The translations under genes and the position numbers were made by a program. Below are positions 44,044 through 52,858 of a stretch of DNA of 64,000 bases, in pieces. This stretch comes from Curtobacterium sp. MCSS17_008 (GTDB lineage: Bacteria; Actinomycetota; Actinomycetes; Actinomycetales; Microbacteriaceae). How positions within the stretch are numbered: position 1 is the first letter of the stretch; each line of letters begins with the position of its first letter. The notes beneath the pieces are model-generated. The model had not been told where the DNA came from. It saw only the letters and a list, made by a program, of their open reading frames with translations, and made no database searches. The DNA lies in NCBI RefSeq assembly GCF_003234185.1, contig NZ_QKSM01000011.1:1-64000 (forward strand). The letters run 5' to 3'.

Positions 44044-45552
44044 TCAGCGCGGGCGGTGTCCCCGTGGCACCGAGCCGTCGCCGGGGTCGTACCCGGTGTC
44101 GCGCAGCACGGGGATCGCCGTCGTGTCGTTGTGGACCGAGTGCACCGTGACCCGGCGTGCCCGTCGCAGGGCCCGCCGCGCGCCGGGCGTCGCCACGAGG
44201 CCGCCGAGCACGAGCCCCGCGCCGATGCCGAGCGCCACCGAGACCGCCGCCACGAAGTCGAGCGCCGCCCCGGACGACCCGGACATGAAGTGCAGCAGGG
44301 CGTTCGACACCGCGACACCGGGCAGCAGGGCGCCGCAGAAGGCCGGTACCGCGATCGCCGCCACGGCCGTCCGCATCCGCGCCGCAGCGATGGTGGACAG
44401 CACGCCGAGCAGCACCGAGGCGATGAAGGTCGCCCCGAGCAGCGGCATGCCGAGGTGCCGGAGTTCCCAGAGGAACGCCCCGGCGGTCACCGAGAACAGC
44501 ACCGCCACGGGGATCACCCGGGCGCTGGCCTGCTGCACGAAGCAGTTCGCGGCGGCCGACACCACGGTCAGGGACAGCGACGCCCACAGCGGCAGCGGCT
44601 GCAGGACGATGCCGGACGGGTCGACCTCGATGCGAAGCCACTGCAGGACCGCGATGCCGGCGGGGACGCCCACGACGATCGCGGCGATCACCAGCACGAT
44701 GTAGAACGCCCGGGCGACCGCCATCGCGCGGAAGCCCGAGATGGCGTCCTGCGCCCAGGTCACGAGCGACACGTGCGGCAGCAGCAGCACCACGAGTGCC
44801 GCGACCATGGTGGCTGCGCCGGTCGGGGTCAGCACACCGCCCCAGATCGCCAGGGTCCCGAGCGCCGAGGCCACCGCCGCCTGCGTGCCCGACACGAAGA
44901 ACTGCGGGAAGCCCCGCCCGGTCAGCCAGCGGCCGGACACGATGATCCCGAGCATGAGCACGAACGCGCCGAGGCCGGCACGCCAGCCGCCGCCGGCCTG
45001 CATCGCGATCGAGGTGCCGAGGACCGACAGGCCGACGTCGGCGAGCCAGGTCGGCCAGCGGGTGGGCAGGCGCAGCACGGCCACGAGGGCGCTCACCGCG
45101 CTCGTCATGTCGCGCTCACCGTGCACCAGGTCGTCGACGATCTGGTTCGCCCGCGCGAGCCGGTCCAGGTCCGAGCCGTCGGACTGCACCGTGCGGACCT
45201 TCACCAGCGGCGGCTGGTCGGCGGGCGCGTACTGGATCGTCACCGAGCTGCCGGAGAAGTCGAGGTCGAGGGGCGCGAGGTTCCACTTCGTCGACACGGC
45301 GACCACCGCGGTCTCGACGCTGCGGGTGTCCGCGCCCGAGGCGAGCATCACCTCGGCCAGGTCGAGGCAGAAGTCGACGATCTGCACCGGCGAGTACTGC
45401 TCGCGGGGGCGGGTGTCGGGGGAGACGTCCTCGTAGATCGTGCCGCGGAGCCGGGCACGGGCGTCGCGGATGTCGTGCTGTGCGAGGTTGCGGACGCGCG
45501 GCCGGGGCGGGCGCCCGGGCCGTGGGACGCCGGGGAGGAACTGCTCGGCCAT
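44044..45552 (-). CDS. Threonine/serine exporter family protein (ThrE type)
   Basis: A 502-residue membrane protein. An N-terminal cytoplasmic domain (about 1-165) holds QIVDFCLDLAEVMLASGADTRSVETAVVAV, then NLAPLDLDFSGSSVTI, the ThrE/ComB-like ATP-free permease signature. Ten hydrophobic helices follow (e.g. LADVGLSVLGTSIAMQAGGGWRAGLGAFVLMLG; RGFPQFFVSGTQAAVASALG). It fuses both halves, like Corynebacterium ThrE. The start ATG 45552 has CACCAT 6 nt upstream. It exports amino acids by proton motive force. Confidence 0.9.
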   Translation of the reverse strand: MAEQFLPGVPRPGRPPRPRVRNLAQHDIRDARARLRGTIYEDVSPDTRPREQYSPVQIVDFCLDLAEVMLASGADTRSVETAVVAVSTKWNLAPLDLDFSGSSVTIQYAPADQPPLVKVRTVQSDGSDLDRLARANQIVDDLVHGERDMTSAVSALVAVLRLPTRWPTWLADVGLSVLGTSIAMQAGGGWRAGLGAFVLMLGIIVSGRWLTGRGFPQFFVSGTQAAVASALGTLAIWGGVLTPTGAATMVAALVVLLLPHVSLVTWAQDAISGFRAMAVARAFYIVLVIAAIVVGVPAGIAVLQWLRIEVDPSGIVLQPLPLWASLSLTVVSAAANCFVQQASARVIPVAVLFSVTAGAFLWELRHLGMPLLGATFIASVLLGVLSTIAAARMRTAVAAIAVPAFCGALLPGVAVSNALLHFMSGSSGAALDFVAAVSVALGIGAGLVLGGLVATPGARRALRRARRVTVHSVHNDTTAIPVLRDTGYDPGDGSVPRGHRPR

Positions 45553-45607
45553 CAGACCATGGTGCCAGCCGCCCGGACACGAGTCCGGACGTGCGCTGAA
45601 CGCGTGG

Positions 45608-45985
45608 TCAGCGGCGTCGGACGCTGAGTCGTCCGAGCGCGAAGGCGACGACGACGGCACCCACGAGCACGAGCACCTGCCCGGTGCGCTCCTGCCAGGG
45701 GTGCACGTTCGGCAGGAACGTCGTGTCGGACAGTGGCGCGTACGCGAAGTACCCGAACGACGGGTTCGGCGCGGCGAGGAGGAGGACGACACCGGCCACG
45801 AGCAGGGCGATCCCCGCCAGGAGGGCGCGCAGCGTCCGTGCCCGAGCGAGGAGCGCGGCGCTGACCACCGCGACGATGCCGCCGACCAGTGCGAGGACCG
45901 TCCCGGCGACGACCAGCCCGTCGAGGTCCCCGGCGACGAAGGCGGGTACCGACAGACGGACGGGAGGCGCGGTGCCAGCTGGCAC
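45608..45985 (-). CDS. Small membrane protein of unknown function
   Basis: A protein of up to 125 residues with three hydrophobic helices: GLVVAGTVLALVGGIVAVVSAALLARA, LRALLAGIALLVAGVVLLLAA and TGQVLVLVGAVVVAFALG, and a loop with FGYFAYAPLSDTTFLPNVHPW. Family not recognised. The only start that keeps the first helix is GTG 45985, which lies inside the hairpin at 45955-46002; GGGAGG in the same hairpin arm is 4 nt upstream. Translation would need the hairpin to open. It lies 55 nt upstream of the ThrE gene on the same strand. Confidence 0.7.
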   Translation of the reverse strand: MPAGTAPPVRLSVPAFVAGDLDGLVVAGTVLALVGGIVAVVSAALLARARTLRALLAGIALLVAGVVLLLAAPNPSFGYFAYAPLSDTTFLPNVHPWQERTGQVLVLVGAVVVAFALGRLSVRRR

Positions 45986-46002
45986 CGCGCCTCCCGTCCG
46001 TC
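45955..46002 (-). terminator. Hairpin terminator after osmC (GGGAGGC family), overlapping a start codon
   Basis: A perfect 22-bp stem (45955-45976 with 45981-46002), loop AGCT, follows the osmC stop by 12 nt. On the minus strand its 5' arm contains both a GGGAGG and the GTG start of the next gene. Confidence 0.8.
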
Positions 46003-46014
46003 AGCTGGTGACGA

Positions 46015-46455
46015 CTACTGCTCGAAGGTCGCCTTGAGCTCGATGTCGACGCCGGTGAGCGCCTTGGAGACCGGGCAGGTCGCCTTGGCCTCGTCGGCGG
46101 CCTTGAGGAAGGCGGCCTCGTCGATGCCGGAGACCTCGCCGTTGACGGTGAGGGTGATGCCGGTGAGCTTGAAGCCGCCCGCGCTGTCCGGGCCGAGCGA
46201 GACGTCGGCCTTGACGTCGAGGGCCTCGACGGTGCCGCCGGCCTCGCCGAGGATCGCGGAGAACTGCATCGCGTAGCAGGCCGAGTGGGCCGCGGCGATG
46301 AGCTCCTCGGGGCTGGTGGTGCCACCGGCCTCGTCCGCGGCGCGCTTCGGGAAGGAGACGTCGTACGTGCCGACCTTCGAGCTCGACAGCTCGACCTGAC
46401 CGGAACCGTCGTTGAGGCCGCCCTGCCAGGCGGTACGTGCGGTGCGCGTGGGCAT
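46015..46455 (-). CDS. OsmC-family peroxiredoxin
   Basis: A 146-residue thiol peroxidase of the OsmC/Ohr fold. The two catalytic cysteines are in HSACYAM (Cys60) and KATCPVS (Cys127). TSPEELIAAAHSACYAM is the OsmC signature. It detoxifies organic hydroperoxides in the cytoplasm. AGGAG precedes the ATG. A GAGAAC-GCTC-GTTCTC palindrome (46509-46524) lies 54 nt upstream. Confidence 0.94.
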   Translation of the reverse strand: MPTRTARTAWQGGLNDGSGQVELSSSKVGTYDVSFPKRAADEAGGTTSPEELIAAAHSACYAMQFSAILGEAGGTVEALDVKADVSLGPDSAGGFKLTGITLTVNGEVSGIDEAAFLKAADEAKATCPVSKALTGVDIELKATFEQ

Positions 46456-46508
46456 AGCCGCTCCTTTCGTTGGGGGAGGCCCCGTTCAGGGCCGTGGCCA
46501 GTCAATCG

Positions 46509-46524
46509 GAGAACGCTCGTTCTC
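46509..46524 (-). promoter_or_regulatory. Palindrome upstream of osmC
   Basis: GAGAAC-GCTC-GTTCTC, perfect 6-bp arms with a 4-nt centre. The GAAC-N4-GTTC core equals an SOS half-site pair, but the flanking C/G is missing. Operator for osmC or a LexA site; undecided. Confidence 0.4.
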
Positions 46525-46582
46525 GCAACCGGCTCTCGGGGAAGACGCAGGCGGCCGCGCGGAGGGGTCGGCGTGCCCGTCC

Positions 46583-46635
46583 ATGGAGCAGGAAACGTCG
46601 AGCGAGCTGAGCGCACTCGACGTCTTCTGCTCCAT
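46583..46635. repeat. 20-bp near-perfect inverted repeat in the osmC-GntR gap
   Basis: ATGGAGCAGGAAACGTCGAG (46583-46602) and its partner at 46616-46635 match at 18 of 20 positions, 13 nt apart. Read on either strand, the block starts with ATG and spells a similar peptide (MEQxTSSxLSxLDVxCS). It lies past the end of the GntR gene (46698, minus strand) and could terminate it. Confidence 0.8.
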
Positions 46636-46697
46636 CAACGACGGCCGAGCCGTGGCGGACGCCGTGGGGGAGTGCCACGCCAGGGTCCGGGGCCGCG

Positions 46698-47399
46698 TCA
46701 GGCGGCGGGACCGACCTCGCGCAGGGCGTCGGCCTGCTCCGGGGACGAGCGTGCGGCGTAGCCGATCCGGCTCTCCCGCACGTGCCACGCCATCCGCTCG
46801 GCCGCCTGCTCCACGTCGCCCGCGTCGATCGCGGCGAGGATCCGTCGGTGGTCGGGCCACAGCCGCTTGCCGCGCGAGGAGGTGTCGAGCGCGTACAGCC
46901 ACTCGATCTTCCGCGACAACTGGCGGAGCAGGGTCGCGAGCGTCGAGCTGCCCGACAACTCGGCGACGAGCAGGTGGAACCGCTCGTTGAGGTCCACGAG
47001 CAGGTCGAGCTCGTCCCGCTCGACCGCCGCGTCGCCGGCGTCGAGGACGGCTCCGAGCTCGCGGCGGACGCGCCACCAGTCCTCCGGCGGGGTCGCTGCG
47101 TCGAACAGCGTCCTGGCGCGGGTCGCGGCCCGGCGGGCGGTGGCGGTCTCCAGTGACTCGCGGACCGCGAACAGGTCGTCGGCCTCGTCGAACGGGATCT
47201 CGGCGATCCGGGAGCCGACGTTCGGGCGGGAGACGACGAAGCCCTCGCCCTCGAGCCCGCGGAGTGCCTCGCGGACCGGCACCCGGGAGACCCCGTGGCG
47301 CTCCGCGAGGAACGCCTCGGTGACCCGGGTGCCGGGCTGCAGCGCACCGGTCACGATGTCGTGGCGGATGGCGTCGATGACGCTCGTGGCGTTCAGCAC
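46698..47399 (-). CDS. GntR-family regulator of the peptide operon, FCD (FadR) type
   Basis: A protein of 233 residues. Winged helix: VIDAIRHDIVTGALQPGTRVTEAFLAERHGVSRVPVREALRGLEGEGFVVSRPNVGSRI. The C-terminal FCD domain has LDLLVDLNERFHLLVAELSG and WPDHRRILAAIDAGDVEQAAERMAWHV with the metal-binding Asp/His positions. It is the last gene of the dppABC-ggt-dppDF operon, 46 nt after the ATPase. The palindrome at 54574-54591 (GATTG-TATG-CAATC type) fits an FCD-type operator, so it probably represses its own operon. Confidence 0.9.
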   Translation of the reverse strand: MLNATSVIDAIRHDIVTGALQPGTRVTEAFLAERHGVSRVPVREALRGLEGEGFVVSRPNVGSRIAEIPFDEADDLFAVRESLETATARRAATRARTLFDAATPPEDWWRVRRELGAVLDAGDAAVERDELDLLVDLNERFHLLVAELSGSSTLATLLRQLSRKIEWLYALDTSSRGKRLWPDHRRILAAIDAGDVEQAAERMAWHVRESRIGYAARSSPEQADALREVGPAA

Positions 47400-47445
47400 G
47401 GTGCCGATCGTGCCACACCGTCTCGTCGCGGGGCGCCGTGCGTCG

Positions 47446-49137
47446 TCACGCGGCGGCCTCGGCGAGCGAGCGACCCGGGATCGCGTCGAGCAGGTCCTTC
47501 GTGTACTGCTCCTGCGGGTCGTCGAACACCGCCGCGACGCTGCCCCGCTCGACGACCTCGCCGCGGCGCATCACCACGACGTCGTCCGCGATCCTCCGGA
47601 CGACCCCGAGGTCGTGCGTGATGAAGAGGTAGCTCAGCCCGAGCCGGTCCTGCAGCTCGTCGAGCAGGGCCAGGATCTGCTCCTGCACGAGCACGTCGAG
47701 CGCCGAGACCGCCTCGTCGAGGATGATCAGCTCCGGCTCGAGCGCCAGCGCGCGGGCGATCGCGACGCGCTGTCGCTGCCCGCCGGACAGCTCGTTCGGC
47801 CGGAGCTGCGCGACCTCACGGGGGAGTGCGACCTGCTCGAGGAGCGTGCACACCCGTTCGGTGCGCGATGCCCGGTCACCGATCCCGAACACCCGCAGGG
47901 GCTCGTCGATGATCCGCTCGATCGTCGACGTCGGGTCGAGCGACCCGTACGGGTCCTGGAACACGGGCTGCACCCGGCGCCGGATCTCCCGCCGCTCGGC
48001 GCCGCGCGCCGTCCCGATCGACTTCCCGTCGACGAGCGCGGTGCCCGAGGTCGGTGTCTCGAGCCCGAGCACGATCCGCGCGACCGTCGTCTTGCCCGAG
48101 CCGGACTCGCCGACGACCGCGGTGGTCGTGCCGCGGCGGACGGCGAACGACACCCCGTCGGCGGCGCGGAGGGTGCCCGCGCCGCGTCCGCGCAGCGTGT
48201 ACTCCTTCACCAGGTCGGAGACGACGAGGATCGGCTCGCCCGCCGCGGCGGGCTCGGGAGCGACCCCGGACAGTGCGGGTGCCGCCGCGATGAGCCGCTT
48301 CGTGTACTCGTGCTGCGGGTCACGGAGGATCGCCTCCGGCGCGCCCTGCTCGACGATCTCGCCGTCGAGCATGACGACGACGCGGTCGGTCCGGTCCGCC
48401 GCGACCCCGAGGTCGTGCGTCACGAACAGCAGCGTCGTGCCGTGCTGGTCCACCAGGGTCTGCAGGTGGTCGAGGATCTGCCGCTGCACCGTCACGTCGA
48501 GTGCGCTGGTCGGCTCGTCGGCGATGAGCAGCTCGGGCTGACGGGCGAGCGCCACCGCGATGAGGATCCGCTGCCGCATGCCGCCGGAGAACTCGTGCGG
48601 GTACTGGTCGGCGCGACGCGAGGCCTCGGGGATCCCGGCCTCGGTCATGAGCGCCACGACCCGCTGCCGGATCGCCGAGCGACCCCGGAGCCCGCCGGCA
48701 CGCAGCGCGTCGGCGATCTGCGCGCCGACCCGCATCGACGGGTTGAGGTTCGTCGACGGGTCCTGCGGCACCAGGCCGATCCGCCCGCCCCGGACGCGCC
48801 GCATGAGCGATTCGTCGGCGTGCGCGATGTCGTCGTCGCCGAGTCGGATCTCGCCGCCGGTGATGTGCCCGGCACCGGGCAGCAGCCGGAGCAGCGCCGC
48901 GATGAGCGTCGACTTGCCCGACCCGGACTGGCCGACGATCGCGACGCGCTCGCCGCGGCGGACGTCGAGGTCGACGCCGTGCAGGACCTCGCGGTCGCCG
49001 AACGCGACCCGCAGGTCGCGCACCGACAGCAGGTGGTCGCGCCCGGTCGCCGCGTGCGCGGCGTGTGCGGGCTGCTCGGCCGGGAGGCCCGTGGTGCGTC
49101 CGTCGTGCATGGTCCGGTCCTCAGCGTCCTGCGGCAT
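47446..49137 (-). CDS. Fused peptide ABC transporter ATPase (DppD-DppF type)
   Basis: A 563-residue tandem ATPase. First half: Walker A GQSGSGKST near 70, signature EFSGGMRQR, Walker B LLIADEPTSALD. Second half: Walker A GESGSGKTT near 340, LSGGQRQR, LIILDEAVSALD. Both halves have oligopeptide-type C-terminal extensions (HEYTKRLIAAAP; QEQYTKDLLDAIPG). ATG 49137 overlaps the ggt gene by 17 nt; ATG 49110 with GAGGA upstream is an alternative. It energises DppB-DppC. Confidence 0.94.
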   Translation of the reverse strand: MPQDAEDRTMHDGRTTGLPAEQPAHAAHAATGRDHLLSVRDLRVAFGDREVLHGVDLDVRRGERVAIVGQSGSGKSTLIAALLRLLPGAGHITGGEIRLGDDDIAHADESLMRRVRGGRIGLVPQDPSTNLNPSMRVGAQIADALRAGGLRGRSAIRQRVVALMTEAGIPEASRRADQYPHEFSGGMRQRILIAVALARQPELLIADEPTSALDVTVQRQILDHLQTLVDQHGTTLLFVTHDLGVAADRTDRVVVMLDGEIVEQGAPEAILRDPQHEYTKRLIAAAPALSGVAPEPAAAGEPILVVSDLVKEYTLRGRGAGTLRAADGVSFAVRRGTTTAVVGESGSGKTTVARIVLGLETPTSGTALVDGKSIGTARGAERREIRRRVQPVFQDPYGSLDPTSTIERIIDEPLRVFGIGDRASRTERVCTLLEQVALPREVAQLRPNELSGGQRQRVAIARALALEPELIILDEAVSALDVLVQEQILALLDELQDRLGLSYLFITHDLGVVRRIADDVVVMRRGEVVERGSVAAVFDDPQEQYTKDLLDAIPGRSLAEAAA

Positions 49138-51028
49138 AGCCCTGTGCTCCTCGTGGGTTGGCGGCGGCGCCCATGACGCCGGTGTCGGGGTCGCGCGTCA
49201 CGCACGACAGGCGGCCGAGCGACCAGTCGCCGGCGCGGGTGACGACGTGGCCGAGCTCCTCGAGCCCGGTGATGACGTCGTCGCCCAGGCGGTCCTCGAC
49301 GACGAGGCCGCCGGGGGTCCAGGTGCGCGGCCAGAACGACCCCGGGAACGACGTCGTGTGCAGTGCGGGGGCGTCGATCGCCTGCTGGGGGGAGTACCCG
49401 CCGACGATCGTGCGGAGCAGGTACAGCAGCTGCCACTGGTCCTGCTGGTCGCCGCCGGGGGAGCCGAGCGCCACGACCGGCTCCCCGTCACGGAGGACGA
49501 GCGTCGGCGTCAGCGTGGTGCGCGGTCGTGCCCCGGGACGGAGCGTCGAAGCCGTGCCCTCCTCGAGCCAGGTCATCTGCAGGCGGGTGCCGAGGCAGAA
49601 CCCGAGCCCGGGGATCGTCGGGGACGACTGCAGCCACCCGCCGGACGGCGTGGCGCTGACGATGTTGCCCCAGCGGTCGACGACGTCGATGTGGCACGTG
49701 TCGCCCCGTGTCTCGCCGGTCTCCATGACGATCGGCTCGCCGCGGTCCTCGGCCGTCGGGGCGTCCTCAGCGGGTGCCGCGACGGCGTCACCCCTGGCGC
49801 CCGGCACGGTGGGTTCGCCCACGCCCGCGATCGGTTCACCACCGGGCGTGTAGGTCTCGCGGAGCGGGGGGAGCGTGCCGGCCGCGACCGAGACCGAACC
49901 CGACCGGAACTCGTGCGACGCGCGGTCGCCGATCAGGGCGCGACGTTCGTCGGAGTAGGCGTCGGAGAGCAACTCGGCCATCGGGACGTCGCGCTCGCCG
50001 TAGTGCGCCTCGCGGTCGGCCAGGGCGAGCTTCTGCGCCTCGGCGATCGTGTGCGCACCGAGGACGGTCGACGGGTCGAGCCGGTCGTCGTCGAGGGGGT
50101 CGAGCAGGCGGAGGGTCTGCAGGAGCGCCGGACCCTGGCCCCAGGGCCCGGTCTTCGCGATCGTGTGCCCGCGGAACTCGGCGGTGGTCGCGGGCTCGGT
50201 CGACGCGCGGAACGCCGCCGTGTCCGACGCGCGGATCACCCCGGCGTGGTCGCTGCCCGACGCGTGCCGGTGCGGGGCGCGGACGAACGCGTCGATCGCC
50301 TGCGCGACGAAGCCCTCGGCCCACTCGGTGCGGGCGGCCTCGATCCGGGCGACGCGCGCGTCGGCCGTCGCGTCCCCGGCCGCGTCGACACCGGATCCGG
50401 CCTGCACGAGCCGGTCGAGCACCCCGGCCCACGCCTCGTTGCGCACGATCGCCCCGGGTGTCGGCACGCTGCCTCCCGGCAGCCACTGCTCGGCGGAGGA
50501 CGGCCAGTGGTCGCGGAACAGGTCCTGCACGGTGGCGATCGTGGCGACCACCCGCGGGGCGACCGGGTGGCCGTCGCGGGCGTACCCGATCGCGGGGGCG
50601 AGCACGTCGGCGAGCTCCCACGTGCCGTGCTCGGCGAGGAGCAGCAGCCAGGCGTCGACGGCGCCGGGGACGGCGGCCGCCAGGGCGCCCGCGCCCGGGA
50701 CCAGGTCGAGGCCCTCGGCCCGGAAGTGCTCGGGTGTCGCGCCTGCCGGGGCCGGTCCCTGGCCCATCAGGACCGTGGGGGTCTTGTCGGAGGCCGTCGC
50801 GAAGACGGCGGTCACGTCACCGCCGGGCCCGTTGAGGTGCGGTTCGACGACGTGCAGGACGAACGCGCCGGCGACGGCGGCGTCGAAGGCGTTGCCACCG
50901 CGCTCCAGGACCGACTGCGCCGTCGCGGTCGCGATCCAGTGCGTCGACGCGGTCATCCCGAAGGTGCCCTGCAGGTCCGGCCGGGTGGTCTCGACCGGTG
51001 GTGCGGTGAAGGCGGGGTTGGTGCTCAT
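49121..51028 (-). CDS. Gamma-glutamyltransferase family protein
   Basis: A 635-residue Ntn-hydrolase precursor. N-terminal MTASTHWIATATAQSVLERGGNAFDAAVAGAFVLHVVEPHLNGPGGD is the GGT signature. The autocatalytic threonine that begins the small subunit is in GETRGDTCHIDVVD, followed by GNIVSATPSGGWLQSSPTIP and GSPGGDQQDQWQLL. There is no signal peptide, unlike E. coli GGT, so it should act in the cytoplasm on imported gamma-glutamyl compounds. Inserted inside the peptide-importer operon, 4 nt after dppC. Confidence 0.92.
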   Translation of the reverse strand: MSTNPAFTAPPVETTRPDLQGTFGMTASTHWIATATAQSVLERGGNAFDAAVAGAFVLHVVEPHLNGPGGDVTAVFATASDKTPTVLMGQGPAPAGATPEHFRAEGLDLVPGAGALAAAVPGAVDAWLLLLAEHGTWELADVLAPAIGYARDGHPVAPRVVATIATVQDLFRDHWPSSAEQWLPGGSVPTPGAIVRNEAWAGVLDRLVQAGSGVDAAGDATADARVARIEAARTEWAEGFVAQAIDAFVRAPHRHASGSDHAGVIRASDTAAFRASTEPATTAEFRGHTIAKTGPWGQGPALLQTLRLLDPLDDDRLDPSTVLGAHTIAEAQKLALADREAHYGERDVPMAELLSDAYSDERRALIGDRASHEFRSGSVSVAAGTLPPLRETYTPGGEPIAGVGEPTVPGARGDAVAAPAEDAPTAEDRGEPIVMETGETRGDTCHIDVVDRWGNIVSATPSGGWLQSSPTIPGLGFCLGTRLQMTWLEEGTASTLRPGARPRTTLTPTLVLRDGEPVVALGSPGGDQQDQWQLLYLLRTIVGGYSPQQAIDAPALHTTSFPGSFWPRTWTPGGLVVEDRLGDDVITGLEELGHVVTRAGDWSLGRLSCVTRDPDTGVMGAAANPRGAQGYAAGR

Positions 51029-51032
51029 GGTG

Positions 51033-51908
51033 CTACTTCCGGTCCGAGGCGGTGGGGTCGAGGGCGTCGCGCAGGGCGTCGCCGAACAGGTTGAAGCCGA
51101 GGCAGATGACCGCGATCGCGACGCCGGGCACCACGGCCGCCCACGGTGCCTGACCGAGGTACTGCTGCGCGTCCGAGAGCATGATGCCGAGGCTCGGGGT
51201 GGGCGGCTGGATGCCGAGGCCGAGGAAGGACAGCAGCGCTTCGCCGATGACCGCGACCGGCATGATCACCGTCGCCTGCACGATGATCGCCGAGACGCAG
51301 TTCGGCAGGACGTGCTGCGCGATGATCCGCGCACCGCCGGCGTCGAGGGTCTTCGCGCTCGTGACGAAGTCGGCGCTCGTGATCCGCAGGGTCTCGCCGC
51401 GGACGATGCGGATCATCGCCGGCACGTGCGAGATGCCGATCGCGACGACCGCGTTCGTCAGGCTCGGACCGCTGATCGCCGCGAGGCCCACCGCGATGAT
51501 GAGGAACGGGAAGGCGAGCGCGACGTCCGTGAGACGGCTGATGATCGCGTCGAGCCAGCGCCAGTACCCGGCGAGCAGGCCGAGCGGGGTGCCCACCACG
51601 ACCGCGAGCAGCACCGAGAGCACACCGACGACGAGCGAGACGCGGATGCCGTACAGGGTGCGGGACAGGATGTCGCGACCGAGGTCGTCGGTGCCGAACC
51701 CGAAGCCGACGGTGAACGGCACCTGGAACGGCAGGTCGAAGTGCGTCGCGGTGGGGTCGTGCGGGGCGACGAGCGGTGCGGCGACCCCGGCGAGCACGAC
51801 GACGGCGAGCATGATGCCACCCGTCATGCCGAGCCGGTTCGTCCGGACCTGCTTCCAGACACGACCGCGGCTCGAGCCGAGGTCGAACGGCGCGGTGATC
51901 GTGGTCAC
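51033..51908 (-). CDS. Peptide ABC transporter permease (DppC type)
   Basis: A protein of 291 residues with six helices. An N-terminal OppC_N segment (VRTNRLGMTGGIMLAVVVLAGVAAP, HDPTATHF) is followed by GTDDLGRDILSRTLYGIRVSLVVG, and the EAA loop LDAGGARIIAQHVLPN. GTG start overlaps the dppB stop (GTGA). Confidence 0.93.
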   Translation of the reverse strand: MTTITAPFDLGSSRGRVWKQVRTNRLGMTGGIMLAVVVLAGVAAPLVAPHDPTATHFDLPFQVPFTVGFGFGTDDLGRDILSRTLYGIRVSLVVGVLSVLLAVVVGTPLGLLAGYWRWLDAIISRLTDVALAFPFLIIAVGLAAISGPSLTNAVVAIGISHVPAMIRIVRGETLRITSADFVTSAKTLDAGGARIIAQHVLPNCVSAIIVQATVIMPVAVIGEALLSFLGLGIQPPTPSLGIMLSDAQQYLGQAPWAAVVPGVAIAVICLGFNLFGDALRDALDPTASDRK

Positions 51909-52858
51909 TGGGTGCCTCCCAGGCGGATCTTCGGGTTGATGACGGAGTACAGGACGTCGACGGCGAAGTTGATGAGGACGTACCCGAGGGTGATCACGAG
52001 CACGACGGCCTGGATCACCGGGTAGTCGCGCGTGAAGACGGCGTCGAGCGTGAGCTTGCCGAAGCCGGGGAGCGCGAAGATCCGCTCCGTGACGACGGCG
52101 CCCGAGATGAGTCCGCCCAGCTGCAGGCCGACGATCGTGACGACGACGATCATCGAGTTCCGCAGGCCGTAGCGGAACAGCACCCGCGGACGGCTCAGCC
52201 CCTTCGCGCGGGCGGTCCGGACGAAGTCGGTCTTCATCGTCTCGATCATCGACGCGCGGGTCTGCCGCATGATGACCGCGGCCAGCGAGGTGCCGAGGAT
52301 GAGGGCCGGCAGCGTCAGGTGGTGCAGCGCCCCGATCGGGTCGCTCGTCATCGGGACGTACCCGGACGCCGGGAACCAGCCGAGGCCGGCGGCGAGCCAG
52401 ACGATCGCGAGGATGCCGAGCCAGAAGTTCGGCACGCTCAGGCCGACCAGCGCGGCGGCGTTCGCCATCCACTCGGGCCAGCGACCGCGGTAGCGCTCGG
52501 CGAGGGTGCCGAGGGCGACACCGACGACGACCGCGACGACGATCGCGTACAGCGCGAGCCAGAGCGTGACGGGGAGCGTCGAGCCGAGGAGCTCGGTGAC
52601 CGGGGTGCCGGTCCGGGTCGACTGCCCGAAGTCGCCCTGCAGCGCGTTGACCACGAAGCGCCAGTACTGCACGACGAGGGAGTCGTCGAGGCCGAGGTCG
52701 GCGCGGACCGCGGCGAGCCGTTCGGGGCTCGCCTCCTCACCCGCGAGCGCCAGCGCCGGGTCGCCCGGCAGCTGCCGGACCCCGAAGAAGACCACGATCG
52801 AGGCGAGGACCAGCGTGAGCGCCGCCTGCCAGAGCCGGGTCACCACGTACCGGATCAC
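51905..52858 (-). CDS. Peptide ABC transporter permease (DppB type)
   Basis: A protein of 317 residues with six helices. RLWQAALTLVLASIVVFFGVRQLPGDPA is the N-terminal DppB signature; the EAA-like loop TDFVRTARAKGLSRPRVLFRYGLRNSM couples to the ATPase. GTG start overlaps the dppA stop (GTGA). Confidence 0.93.
   Translation of the reverse strand: MIRYVVTRLWQAALTLVLASIVVFFGVRQLPGDPALALAGEEASPERLAAVRADLGLDDSLVVQYWRFVVNALQGDFGQSTRTGTPVTELLGSTLPVTLWLALYAIVVAVVVGVALGTLAERYRGRWPEWMANAAALVGLSVPNFWLGILAIVWLAAGLGWFPASGYVPMTSDPIGALHHLTLPALILGTSLAAVIMRQTRASMIETMKTDFVRTARAKGLSRPRVLFRYGLRNSMIVVVTIVGLQLGGLISGAVVTERIFALPGFGKLTLDAVFTRDYPVIQAVVLVITLGYVLINFAVDVLYSVINPKIRLGGTQ

Noticed and set aside
46583..46990. 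Possible small gene starting MEQETSSELSALDV on the plus strand
   Set aside because: It overlaps the GntR gene antisense after 46698, lacks a Shine-Dalgarno, and its start is explained by the inverted repeat.
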